In this document: piece after piece, positions 43,752-51,507 of the stretch
Layout of the letters: each line of letters opens with the position of its first letter
Position numbering within the stretch: position 1 is the stretch's first letter
Assembly (NCBI RefSeq): GCF_005434975.1
Contig: NZ_SKCJ01000002.1
Span: 248,001 to 312,000 of the forward strand
DNA length: 64,000 nt
Direction of reading: 5' to 3'
From: Parerythrobacter lutipelagi
GTDB lineage: Bacteria > Pseudomonadota > Alphaproteobacteria > Sphingomonadales > Sphingomonadaceae
Notes under the pieces: model-generated
Database searches by the model: none
What the model saw: only the letters and a program-made list of their open reading frames with translations
Told to the model about the DNA's origin: nothing
Translations under genes and position numbers: made by a program

Positions 43752-44617
43752 GTAGATGGTGCGCGATCTAGCAGGCGCCGATAAGCTGCATGCCATAGTT
43801 TGAGAGCTGCCGCATAATCGGGATGCTGCGTCATTTTCCGAACATCGTCTGTCATGCGCCAGGGCTTGGCCTTGCCATTGAAGTGCAGCGCGCGGGCTGA
43901 AGCAACGCTTGGATATTCGATCCCACTCAGCCTCCCGCCATGGCCGACCATCCGATTGTATGCCGGACTGATCAATTCCACCAGATCGCCAAAGCAGCGA
44001 TTGAGCACCGCCTGATCCGTGTGATCGCTGACAACGTTATCCCAAGCCTTGGGGGCCAGCGATCCGAGCAAACATTGGCGCGTCTCTCGGGTGCGAAGCT
44101 CCGGCTTGATAAACATCAGTCCGGCGTTGAAGCTTTGAAACCCATCGGTACCGGCAGGCTGTGTCAGTTCTTCCAGCGTTTTTCGGTCGCGGGAATTTCC
44201 GACCAGCATCGCACGATCTGCGCACGCTGCTATCGGGGCGGAGACATTGGCGATCGGCTCGATCGATTTGCTGAACAACATATCGCTGTCTGCAAACAAG
44301 ACACCGCCGTTTCCATCGTCATCGAATATATCGAGCGAAAAGAAACGCCGATAGCGACTGGACAGTTTCGGGCGGTGTTCGATCAGATCCGCGATGCAAT
44401 GCCAAAGGTCCGGCGCAGGATTGCGGCATTCGGACTGGGGGAAGCGATGCCTCAGAACAGCCTGGTCTGCCGGTGAGAGATCATCATGGATGATCACTAT
44501 TCGGCCATCGAACCAGCGATTGTGACACAGGAAGGAATCAATCATGACCTGCGTGCCGATCAGGAAGTCGGCTGAGGTGACCGTGGCCAGTACCTGAGGC
44601 TTGAGTTTGTTCGTCAC
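43748..44617 (-). CDS. GT8-like glycosyltransferase (lasso cluster, last gene)
   Basis: A 289-residue putative sugar transferase. The N-terminal nucleotide-sugar fold opens with PQVLATVTSADFLIGTQVMI. A D-x-D metal/sugar motif lies in LFADSDMLFSK, and NAGLMFIKPE with TDQAVLNRCF matches retaining family-8-like enzymes. The GTG at 44617 follows the cyclase stop by 3 bases, so it is translationally coupled to lasso biosynthesis. A role in glycosylating the peptide is suggested by position only; action on another acceptor is possible. It overlaps the permease fusion gene by 4 bases, tail to tail. Confidence 0.75.
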   Translation of the reverse strand: MTNKLKPQVLATVTSADFLIGTQVMIDSFLCHNRWFDGRIVIIHDDLSPADQAVLRHRFPQSECRNPAPDLWHCIADLIEHRPKLSSRYRRFFSLDIFDDDGNGGVLFADSDMLFSKSIEPIANVSAPIAACADRAMLVGNSRDRKTLEELTQPAGTDGFQSFNAGLMFIKPELRTRETRQCLLGSLAPKAWDNVVSDHTDQAVLNRCFGDLVELISPAYNRMVGHGGRLSGIEYPSVASARALHFNGKAKPWRMTDDVRKMTQHPDYAAALKLWHAAYRRLLDRAPST

Positions 44618-44620
44618 CGG

Positions 44621-46285
44621 TCAAATGTCCAGAAACTGCAGCGCGCGGCGCAGGTGGCCCAGCTGCGGATTGCCTATCGCAGGCGGACGCCGCATCGCTT
44701 CGATCAACCGGTCCATGTCGAAAAACTCGGCGCGCTTCAGGGTACGGCGCCTGTCCTCCACCTCGTCGGCAATCGCTACAAAGGATTGCTGCAAGCGCGC
44801 AATCAAAGAACGCGTTCGCAAGTCTTCCAGCTTTGAAGTCTCGCTGCGTATCTCTTCCGGCAAAAGGCCGCGCATCATCTCGCGGAAGAACCAGCGTTTG
44901 GTCGTGCCTTGCCGGAAATGTTCGCTCGGTAATCGGTAAGCGAACTCCATCACCCGCCGATCGAGCAGGGGATAGCGATAGTCGATTCCATGCCGCCGCC
45001 CGGAGATCGCCCAATCCTCTATCCGGGCTGTCACCGATCCCAACTGGAGCAGCGATTGCATGGCATCGCGACAGGATCGGCTGTCGATCGCCGCTCTTTC
45101 CGGCAAGTCGACCGACGCGATGAACTCTCGCTTGAGGAAACTGCCGACAGGCGCTGAAGACTGCTTGTCCTTAGGGGGCAGAGCCTCTCGAAGACCGGCT
45201 TTGATCGCCGCCGCCATGCCGGCCGGTCCGCGCCGCGGGGAGAGGCTGGCAAGTTTTGAGAACTCCATTGCGCGCAGATATTCCGCGTGCAGGCCGCGGC
45301 CGTTGAAGCTTATGGCCTCGTCGCCGCCCCAGCCTGACAGCATCACGCCTATACCGTGACGCTCGGCATCTTGCTGCACCGCCAATTCGTGCAAGAGGTT
45401 CCACTGTGACGGGTGCCGTGTCCAGTCTTGCCGCCACAGGTCGAGCAACTGGACATCATCCAGTTGCGGTGCCCTAAAAATGTCTGGCGCAAGCGCGAGC
45501 GCTGCCTCGACACGCGGGCCCTCGTCAGTGGCGGCGGGCCCTTGCCAACCGAAGCCTATCGGCGGAGCTGCGGCACCGCGAAGCCGCGGCATGCCGAGCG
45601 CGAGAATGCTGGAGGAATCGAGGCCGCCCGTGACATGGATTCCAATTCTCTCATCTGTGCCCACCCGGTCGGCGACAGCTCGATCAAGCAAGTCGCGTCC
45701 TTCGTCCAGCAGTGCTTCGATCGAGGACGACGAAGCAGCCGGCGATGAGAATGGCTGCCACCAATGCGATAGTTTAGCTTCGCCGTTCCGTACTTCCAAA
45801 CGATGCCCCGCCGGCAAACGCCTGATTTGCTGGTAAAAGGTCCTGGTTGCATCGGTCCTGCGGCCCCCCACAATTTCTGATGCAAGCACTTCTTCGGACA
45901 GGGTCGAAATGCCGAGAGTGGTGACGAGCCCGGCGATATCGGAAGAAAAAAGGAATATTCCTCCGCTTACAGCGTAGAACAGCGGCCGCGCGCCGATATG
46001 GTCGCGGAATGCGTGAATCGAGCCGGACTTGCGATCGATAGCGATTAAGGCGTAGTCGCCCAGAAGTTCGGAGCAGAGTTCGCTGCCCCAGCGAAAAAAT
46101 GCCGCAGCAAGCAGTTCCGCATTATTCGCAGAATCTGGCAGGTTGAGCTTGTGGGCCAGAGCTGAACGTTCATCGAGCCGCGCATCAATGAAAAACTCGC
46201 TCTGGCCGCCAGGACCTTCGATTCGAATGAAAGGCGACTTGCCTTCAGAACAGTCTTTCGCCTGCAGCATGGTTAGCACACACAA
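44621..46285 (-). CDS. Lasso cyclase (asparagine synthetase B-like, C protein)
   Basis: Expected to adenylate the ring-acceptor carboxyl and form the isopeptide bond of the lasso ring. It is 554 residues. The N-terminal glutaminase-like part (ELLGDYALIAIDRKSGSIHAFRDHIGARPLFYA) lacks the Cys1 nucleophile and is short. The synthetase half has the PPi motif VTGGLDSSS near residues 218-226, SGWGGDEAIS, and YRYPLLDRRVMEFAYRLPSEHFRQG. A TTG at 46285 has GGAG 6 bases upstream; an ATG at 46270 lacks such a site. A stem-loop separates it from the precursor gene. The neighbours (precursor, PqqD-like protein, kinase) support lasso rather than asparagine synthesis. Confidence 0.88.
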   Translation of the reverse strand: MCVLTMLQAKDCSEGKSPFIRIEGPGGQSEFFIDARLDERSALAHKLNLPDSANNAELLAAAFFRWGSELCSELLGDYALIAIDRKSGSIHAFRDHIGARPLFYAVSGGIFLFSSDIAGLVTTLGISTLSEEVLASEIVGGRRTDATRTFYQQIRRLPAGHRLEVRNGEAKLSHWWQPFSSPAASSSSIEALLDEGRDLLDRAVADRVGTDERIGIHVTGGLDSSSILALGMPRLRGAAAPPIGFGWQGPAATDEGPRVEAALALAPDIFRAPQLDDVQLLDLWRQDWTRHPSQWNLLHELAVQQDAERHGIGVMLSGWGGDEAISFNGRGLHAEYLRAMEFSKLASLSPRRGPAGMAAAIKAGLREALPPKDKQSSAPVGSFLKREFIASVDLPERAAIDSRSCRDAMQSLLQLGSVTARIEDWAISGRRHGIDYRYPLLDRRVMEFAYRLPSEHFRQGTTKRWFFREMMRGLLPEEIRSETSKLEDLRTRSLIARLQQSFVAIADEVEDRRRTLKRAEFFDMDRLIEAMRRPPAIGNPQLGHLRRALQFLDI

Positions 46286-46334
46286 AAAGAGCTCCGCAGA
46301 TCAGTCTGCGAAGCCAACCGGATTCGAAAATGGT

Positions 46335-46361
46335 CAGGCCGCAAGACGCGCTTGCGGCCTG
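46335..46361 (-). terminator. Stem-loop between lasso precursor and cyclase genes
   Basis: CAGGCCGCAAG (46335-46345) and CTTGCGGCCTG (46351-46361) form a perfect 11-base-pair stem with a 5-base loop. On the minus strand it begins 7 bases after the precursor stop and is followed by ACCATTTTC, a weak T-run. Such hairpins after lasso precursor genes are known to raise precursor transcript over the processing genes by partial termination or 3' end protection. That role is inferred here. Confidence 0.7.
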
Positions 46362-46368
46362 CTACCGA

Positions 46369-46506
46369 TCACGATGGGTTGTAGAAGGGATCTTCGATTG
46401 TGCGGCGGACAGGGCCTGCCGCAGTGCGCTTTACCGGCGTGATCGAACGGACACTCGGTTTCTTCCAAGCGCTACGCGACGCATCAGAGCTCTTACGGTC
46501 AGTCAT
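46369..46506 (-). CDS. Lasso peptide precursor (A), 45 residues
   Basis: An unlisted short gene in the gap between the PqqD-like and cyclase genes. GGGGAAG lies 5 bases before its ATG. Predicted leader (residues 1-29): MTDRKSSDASRSAWKKPSVR then SITPVKRTA. It carries an aromatic-x-x-Pro recognition motif (Trp14, Pro17, Val19) with Thr28 exactly 14 residues after the aromatic, as in known leaders, where that Thr sits two before the cut. Predicted core (30-45): AGPVRRTIEDPFYNPS. Ala1 would join Glu9 to give a 9-residue ring and a tail DPFYNPS. The start AGP, acceptor at position 9 and C-terminal Ser recall paeninodin, whose last Ser is phosphorylated by an HprK-like kinase. If cleavage were one residue later, Gly1-Glu8 would ring instead. 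Confidence 0.85.
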   Translation of the reverse strand: MTDRKSSDASRSAWKKPSVRSITPVKRTAAGPVRRTIEDPFYNPS

Positions 46507-46538
46507 GTATCTTCCCCAAATCATTCAACTGTGTCTGT

Positions 46539-46568
46539 TTGATAGGCGCATCGCTGGCCAACATGCAA
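46539..46568 (-). promoter_or_regulatory. Possible promoter for the lasso precursor
   Basis: On the minus strand, TTGCAT (46568-46563) and TATCAA (46544-46539) are spaced by 18 bases, a fair match to sigma-70 -35 and -10 elements. They lie 32 bases above the precursor start, in the 79-base gap after the PqqD-like gene. The match is weak and could be chance. Confidence 0.3.
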
Positions 46569-46585
46569 GCAATTTGAAATATGCG

Positions 46586-46876
46586 TTAACTATCAACTTT
46601 GACGAGCCCCAAGCCATAGAGCTCCGTCACGAATTCGATTGTATCAATGCGACACTGCTCGGGCTCAACCTCGAATTCCTTTTCAAGGCTGCCGCACAAA
46701 TCGGCGATTGATTGGTCCGGCGCAAGCTTGAGCCAGATGCTGGATCCGGTTGGCTCGAAATGGAAGTATCTGCCGCTCTCGATATCCATCAATGACATTC
46801 CGTCGGCGACCTCGCTGTAAAGAACATCTTCGTTGCGAGTGACGACGGAATCGGGGGTAACCGTAAGTGTGCTCAT
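46586..46876 (-). CDS. PqqD-like leader-binding protein (lasso B1)
   Basis: A 96-residue RiPP recognition element of the PqqD family. It binds the precursor leader and presents it to the protease and cyclase. Typical features: VVTRNEDVLYSEVADGMSLMDIESGRYFHFEPTGSSIWLKL (beta strands of the winged fold), then helices SIADLCGSLEKEFEV and RIDTIEFVTELYGLGLVKV. It lies directly upstream of the precursor gene, an order less usual than precursor first. In many proteobacteria B1 is adjacent to or fused with B2, but here B1 stands without B2. Confidence 0.9.
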   Translation of the reverse strand: MSTLTVTPDSVVTRNEDVLYSEVADGMSLMDIESGRYFHFEPTGSSIWLKLAPDQSIADLCGSLEKEFEVEPEQCRIDTIEFVTELYGLGLVKVDS

Positions 46877-46925
46877 ATCCGCATGTTTCCAGCATATTGT
46901 CGCTGCCGCAAGTCTCGATTGCCGG

Positions 46926-47798
46926 TTAATCCTCTAAATAATCGAGACGGTCCATAGTGGCACGATGCTGCGAACGGACAGCGCGTTCCTGATCGGCAGT
47001 GAGTTCGCCCTTCGATCCGCCCACTTCGCCTGAACGAAAGAAACTGCGTCCGCCGGCAGGCCTTTCGCTGAACCCGGCTTTCGCCTCAGCGGCCGCAAGA
47101 CGTTCAAACCTGCATGCCTCGACGGCCGCAGACACGGCAGAGCGATCGGGCGCTATTCCGCAAAATTCCAGCGCCCGCGCGAAGGTTTCCTCGGTCTCCG
47201 CCGAGAGATTTTCATAGCGCACCAGGCACACCGGAATGTGATCCTGGTCGAGCCATGAGGATACGTTCGTCGACCAGCCTGCAAGGCGCTGTGGCACGGC
47301 CTTGCTGATCCGGTCGGCCCAGCAATCCTGCGCTGCCTGCTCGTCGGCCATGCGCGCGATGATCGCGTCCTTGGTCTTGCCTTCATGATGAGCGTAGGAA
47401 CTGACCACATCGCGCGGATCCCTGACGATGACGATCGCACCTGCGCTTGCTTCGGCCGGGAATAGACGGGTTCCATCCCGGTTTTCGGTAAAGGCGCTAT
47501 GGGTCTTCACAAGGTTGGGTTGCGGCCCACCGCCAGCGAACGCGCGATGCAGGCTGGCCTGATACGGTATCAATTCTTCCAATGTCATGGTCGCCGAATC
47601 GATTGCTGCATGATCATCGAGCAGCGCGCGATCGAAAACCGAAGGTGCGCCAAGTAGCGCGTTGAGATCGAGAGGTTCGTCAGGGCAAAGATATGCCGTG
47701 AACAGGGCGCGCAGCCAGGTGCTGCCGGACTTGGGATAGGAAGCAAGCCAGACAATGGTGCGGTCCGGTCCATACCGGGCAAAAGCGCCAGACGTCAT
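46926..47798 (-). CDS. Sulfotransferase 1 (lasso cluster)
   Basis: A PAPS-dependent sulfotransferase of 290 residues. The start at 47798 (GGAGCAG upstream) overlaps the kinase stop by 4 bases; the open frame further upstream is only a shadow of the kinase gene. The 5'-phosphosulfate loop WLASYPKSGSTWLRALFTAY and the 3'-phosphate motif IVIVRDPRDVVSSYAHHEG are both canonical, and the C-terminal GGRSFFRSGEVGGSKGELT matches the family's PAPS-contacting end. It probably sulfates the lasso peptide or a linked group; Tyr42 of the precursor is an obvious candidate acceptor. The target is inferred. Confidence 0.87.
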   Translation of the reverse strand: MTSGAFARYGPDRTIVWLASYPKSGSTWLRALFTAYLCPDEPLDLNALLGAPSVFDRALLDDHAAIDSATMTLEELIPYQASLHRAFAGGGPQPNLVKTHSAFTENRDGTRLFPAEASAGAIVIVRDPRDVVSSYAHHEGKTKDAIIARMADEQAAQDCWADRISKAVPQRLAGWSTNVSSWLDQDHIPVCLVRYENLSAETEETFARALEFCGIAPDRSAVSAAVEACRFERLAAAEAKAGFSERPAGGRSFFRSGEVGGSKGELTADQERAVRSQHRATMDRLDYLED

Positions 47799-48712
47799 AT
47801 CTGCTCCGTTGCCACGGTCTCGTTTTGATCGATACCGTGAAGGATCATCTGGGCAAGCTCTGAAGGTTCGACCCGGTGCGACGGGCGTAGCAGGTGGAAT
47901 ATTGGAACGTGCCGCACCGTTTTTGTCACGGTTTCGAATGCCCAGCGGCGCAGTTGCATGCCATCGATGAAGTTCTTGCGGTGGATAAACCGGGAAACAC
48001 ATTCGACCCGTTTCTCCGGCTCCAGCAATCCCATTTGCGGGTCAGGCCGATTGCTGGCCTGGAGATAGGTGATGGCGCGAATTGGCTCGGGCCGATCGTG
48101 GAATTGAGGCACTGAGCGGTAATATTTCGCCATGTCGCTCCTGACACGCGGGAGATCGGTGGAATCGTGACCGAGATAGTCGAGCGAGTCCTTCCACAGG
48201 CGCGTAGCGGGAAATGCAGGCACTGCGGTGGGAGCGCCCGTGCCGGCCAAAACAAGTCCGGTCACGTCATCCGCCATCATCGGCAAGCCAAGCGAAAGCA
48301 ATCCGCCGAGCATGGTTGATTTGCCCGCGCCAGACATCCCCATCACCAGCACTGCGCCCTTGTCTGTCAGGACGGAGCACGAATGAATCGGGACAATGCG
48401 TCGCTGCATTAGCAAGGCGGCCATGCAGGTGCCGAGCAAGACTGAAACCACTTGGCTGTCATCGGCGGTGTCAAACCGGTGATAGCGGATGGTGTTGCCG
48501 CCGGTGACCAGGAATCGGCCTGTCTCGTGAAAGATCGCAAAGAATCGGCCGGGTTCGGCTTCCCAATTGCGGAAGCTCGTTTGCAGCCCGGCAGTCTCCG
48601 GCACATCGCCAGCGCAGATTGTGACATCCGCGTCAGAGCGTTCCACCTGCGGGAGCGCCGGGAGAGCTATGTCGGAATCGAGAATGAACCCGTAAATTCT
48701 ATACGTCGGCAT
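47795..48712 (-). CDS. HPr kinase-like lasso peptide kinase
   Basis: A 305-residue protein resembling HprK/P-type serine kinases. An N-terminal domain of about 100 residues is followed by PIHSCSVLTDKGAVLVMGMSG with Walker A GMSGAGKST (125-133), and by Asp148-Asp149 in MMADDVTGLVL. A related kinase phosphorylates the C-terminal Ser of the paeninodin precursor, and the precursor here ends in Ser. It overlaps the hydroxylase gene by 14 bases and the sulfotransferase gene by 4, so it is embedded in the cluster operon. Whether it acts on precursor or finished peptide is unknown. Confidence 0.85.
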   Translation of the reverse strand: MPTYRIYGFILDSDIALPALPQVERSDADVTICAGDVPETAGLQTSFRNWEAEPGRFFAIFHETGRFLVTGGNTIRYHRFDTADDSQVVSVLLGTCMAALLMQRRIVPIHSCSVLTDKGAVLVMGMSGAGKSTMLGGLLSLGLPMMADDVTGLVLAGTGAPTAVPAFPATRLWKDSLDYLGHDSTDLPRVRSDMAKYYRSVPQFHDRPEPIRAITYLQASNRPDPQMGLLEPEKRVECVSRFIHRKNFIDGMQLRRWAFETVTKTVRHVPIFHLLRPSHRVEPSELAQMILHGIDQNETVATEQI

Positions 48713-49298
48713 GCGATCCCCGGGTGTCGGCCCACGCAGCCGGATCCGCCTCGTAGACTTCGAAGATCAGGTGGATCCGGTCCTCTGCGCCGGAGTTCTC
48801 TCCGCCATGGCTGACGATATTGTTCACCTCGTAGGCGATCCCTTGTTCAAGATGCACATGCTCGTCCCGAACGAGGAAATAGGCATTCTGATTGGTCACG
48901 AGCGGCACGTGGATCTTGTGCGTGCGCAAGTTGGAGCCCGCCCCGTCATAATGGGGATCGATCCGGTGCCCTGCTGCGAGCTTCGCAAGCATCGCCTTGG
49001 GGTATTGCGGTCGGGCGAAGCCATAGGGCTGGATCGCAGCATCCATCACCGGCAGAAGGATTGGCGCCCACACGTCCCACGCGGGATTGGCGTACCAGTT
49101 CTGCGGATCGAGATTGCTTTCAATGAAACGGAAAATGATGTGCTGCGTGTGATGGAAGACGGCAAAATCGTTCTCTTTCAACGCATCTTCCCCGGCCCAT
49201 GTGGCAGGTGAGATACGCTTTGCCATATTGATCAGCTGTTCGCACGGGACAGGCCCAAGACGCATTACAGTTGCAGGTTTGGTGACCTTGGGCACCAT
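48699..49298 (-). CDS. Aspartyl/asparaginyl beta-hydroxylase-like dioxygenase (lasso cluster)
   Basis: A 199-residue Fe(II)/2-oxoglutarate oxygenase of the Asp/Asn beta-hydroxylase type. The metal and cosubstrate residues appear in IDPHYDGAGSNLRTHKIHVP and in NNIVSHGGENSGAEDRIHLIFE, giving His residues and the late Arg. ATG at 49298 follows GGGGG by 8 bases; a TTG at 49304 is an alternative. The precursor core offers Asp10 and Asn14 as possible sites. Beta-hydroxylated Asp is known in at least one lasso peptide family. It heads the kinase/sulfotransferase run with overlapping genes. Confidence 0.82.
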   Translation of the reverse strand: MVPKVTKPATVMRLGPVPCEQLINMAKRISPATWAGEDALKENDFAVFHHTQHIIFRFIESNLDPQNWYANPAWDVWAPILLPVMDAAIQPYGFARPQYPKAMLAKLAAGHRIDPHYDGAGSNLRTHKIHVPLVTNQNAYFLVRDEHVHLEQGIAYEVNNIVSHGGENSGAEDRIHLIFEVYEADPAAWADTRGSHADV

Positions 49299-49353
49299 GC
49301 ACAAACCCCCTAATCAGCACTCCGCCGCAGGACTAGCAGGAGCGAGGCCTCGG

Positions 49354-50163
49354 TCAATCGACAAGGGCATATCCGAAATGAGCCAGAAGTTGTGCGTTTT
49401 CGCTGAATACCGCATTTGCGCGCTCGATCTCTTCCGAAGTCAGCCGTTCGATCTGTTCGGCGTTCATGTTCCGGAGCGGCTCGTCATAGCTGCCCTTGAT
49501 CGCAAGACGCTGTGAAAGATCGAGATCGTCGAGTTCCGGAACAAGACGCGCGATGCGGGCAGCCGTATCCTTTGGATCGTCACACAGTTCCTCATAGGTG
49601 AACGTGATCGACTGGCCGCCAAACCGTTCGATGTTGCGGCGTTGCTGCTTGAAGCAAGTCACAAGATGTCTCGCCCCGGTCTCTGCCAGATCTGGCGACC
49701 GCCGTTCCACATCCATCCGTTGCCAGCGCCGCAGGATCCCCTCGAGCGCGGCATACGGATTGCGCACCATGATAATGAACCGCGTGTTCTCGAATGCCTC
49801 AACCAACTGGTCTGCAATCAGCAGAAACGGAGGCGCTTTGGTATGGAACACCGGCGCGTCATTGCGTTTGGCGGTGGCCTGAACATACCAGGCTTTTCGA
49901 GTTCGCGCCCAATCATATTCAAGACTGTCCTGAAAGTACGCGACGCTTTCCTCGTTTGCGCCCCAGATCAGTGGCCATGGCGAATTGAGAGTTTGTGGTC
50001 CGGCGAAACCAACCACATGCTGACCCTCCCGTTCGAGGCTCCACACCTTGTTCGACTCGGCAATCGCCCGTGAAAGATAGGTCGAACCGCTGTTGTTCGG
50101 GCAAAGGATAAACAAATGCGCACGAACCGCTTGCGCAACGATCTCGAGATGCTGCCGGCTCAT
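49354..50163 (-). CDS. Sulfotransferase 2 (lasso cluster)
   Basis: A 269-residue sulfotransferase-fold protein. ATG at 50163 is chosen because the 5'-phosphosulfate loop follows quickly (LFILCPNNSGSTYLSRAIAE); the open frame extends to 50247 without support. A 3'-phosphate-type motif is seen in RFIIMVRNPYAALEGILRR, and a C-terminal family-like pattern follows. It is diverged from sulfotransferase 1 and may use a different acceptor. It is the first gene of the leftward lasso transcript, divergent from the nucleotidyltransferase across 100 bases that must hold both promoters. Confidence 0.8.
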   Translation of the reverse strand: MSRQHLEIVAQAVRAHLFILCPNNSGSTYLSRAIAESNKVWSLEREGQHVVGFAGPQTLNSPWPLIWGANEESVAYFQDSLEYDWARTRKAWYVQATAKRNDAPVFHTKAPPFLLIADQLVEAFENTRFIIMVRNPYAALEGILRRWQRMDVERRSPDLAETGARHLVTCFKQQRRNIERFGGQSITFTYEELCDDPKDTAARIARLVPELDDLDLSQRLAIKGSYDEPLRNMNAEQIERLTSEEIERANAVFSENAQLLAHFGYALVD

Positions 50164-50263
50164 GCGCGTTCGACTAAGGGAATGAATTCTTTGGCCATGG
50201 CGTGATCGTCCCTTGCCAGACGTCTGCAAAGCCAACAAGCAGCGCAATGGGGAAATGACACTG

Positions 50264-51436
50264 ATGAACGCCGACTTCGATCGAGAATTGCAGATATTGG
50301 TGTGCGCGATTGCGCCAAACCCCGCAGCGTCACCGTTTTGGGGCGTGCAGCACCGCGCGCCGGGACCAATCGATTGGACGCAATTCGAAGCGCTCGTTCA
50401 TCGCCACCGGGTTGGTGCACTGGTGTCTGCTGCATCAAGGGATCTTGGTTTGCCGCCAGAGTTGGCGACGCGTCTGGGTTCGGAAGAAGAGGCCAACGCA
50501 TCCGCCTATTTGCGCTCGATTGCTGTGCTGCGAGAGGTCGACCTGGCGTTTGGCAAAGTGTCGATCGACTGGCTGTTGCTCAAGGGCGTGTTGCTGGCCG
50601 AAGGGTTCTACGAACGGCCCGCTTTGCGAGAGATGATCGATATCGACTTGCTGGTAGATCAGGATCGCATCGAGGACGCGGAAACCGTGCTGCGGGGGCT
50701 TGGCTTCGAGCGCTATTATCCGCGCTACGACCTCAGCGCCGCACAGCGCACCAATTTCATGACCATCCAATCCGCCTTTGCATTCATCCGCAAGAGCGAT
50801 GGAGCACAACTCGATCTGCATTGGCGGACCATGCAGAATCCCCGTTTCCTGCCCGTGATCGACAACGAATGGAAGAAGATGACGGCCCGTGATGGTGCGG
50901 CGGGGTTCCCGGCACTGGCTGAGGACATCCACTTCACTTATGTTTTGGCGCATGGCGCAAAACATGGATGGTCGCGGCTCAAATGGCTGGCGGACGTTGC
51001 AAGAATGCTTTGTTCGACCGATGCTGCGGGCGCCGAGCTGTTGGCGGCGTCGCTCGAAAGGCATCGCATCGGGACAATTGCCGGGGCAGCATTCCGCCTG
51101 TGTAGATCGTTGTTCGGCACCGAACTGCCCACCGCATTGGTGCCTTTTGCTGAAACCGATGCGGCGACGCGGAACCAGCGCTGGGCCATGAAAATGATTG
51201 CGGCAGATATTCCGCACGGAGGAGCAGGGTTTGGCGATTTGCGCTACCTGGCCACGCGTGTGCGCAATTCCATGTCGCTGTCGGATCATCCCGGCTTCAA
51301 GCGGCAAGCCCTGTTGCGTGAACTCGCCAGACCTGCCGATCTGGAACAACTGCCGCTTCCCGCAGGTGCTAGCGGGCTGTTGGCGATAGCATCACCCATC
51401 CTGGCGCTTGGCCGCGCGATCCGCCCGGGTAAATAG
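50264..51436 (+). CDS. NTP_transf_5-type nucleotidyltransferase (lasso cluster)
   Basis: About 390 residues, with the uncharacterised nucleotidyltransferase family pattern: WLLLKGVLLAEGFYERPALREMIDIDLLV with the D-x-D metal pair, then LRGLGFERYYPRYDLS, an AQLDLHWRTMQNPRF block, and AHGAKHGWSRLKWLADVARML. Proteins of this family recur beside HprK-like kinases in lasso clusters, where they may add to the phosphorylated peptide; their chemistry is poorly known. ATG at 50264 suits the GGGGA site better than ATG at 50255. It is divergent from the rest of the cluster and followed by dsbD. Confidence 0.8.
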   Translation: MNADFDRELQILVCAIAPNPAASPFWGVQHRAPGPIDWTQFEALVHRHRVGALVSAASRDLGLPPELATRLGSEEEANASAYLRSIAVLREVDLAFGKVSIDWLLLKGVLLAEGFYERPALREMIDIDLLVDQDRIEDAETVLRGLGFERYYPRYDLSAAQRTNFMTIQSAFAFIRKSDGAQLDLHWRTMQNPRFLPVIDNEWKKMTARDGAAGFPALAEDIHFTYVLAHGAKHGWSRLKWLADVARMLCSTDAAGAELLAASLERHRIGTIAGAAFRLCRSLFGTELPTALVPFAETDAATRNQRWAMKMIAADIPHGGAGFGDLRYLATRVRNSMSLSDHPGFKRQALLRELARPADLEQLPLPAGASGLLAIASPILALGRAIRPGK

Positions 51437-51507
51437 GGGCAGGCGGCGCATTGCGATGCACAGTGAGACCGACTACATCCGTATCGCAATCTAGCGCAGG
51501 TCGATCC

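Noticed and set aside
43748-51436. Lasso transporter or isopeptidase within the cluster
   Set aside because: I looked for an ABC exporter, a TonB receptor and an isopeptidase in the cluster and saw none; the flanking permease fusion does not resemble an exporter of this type.
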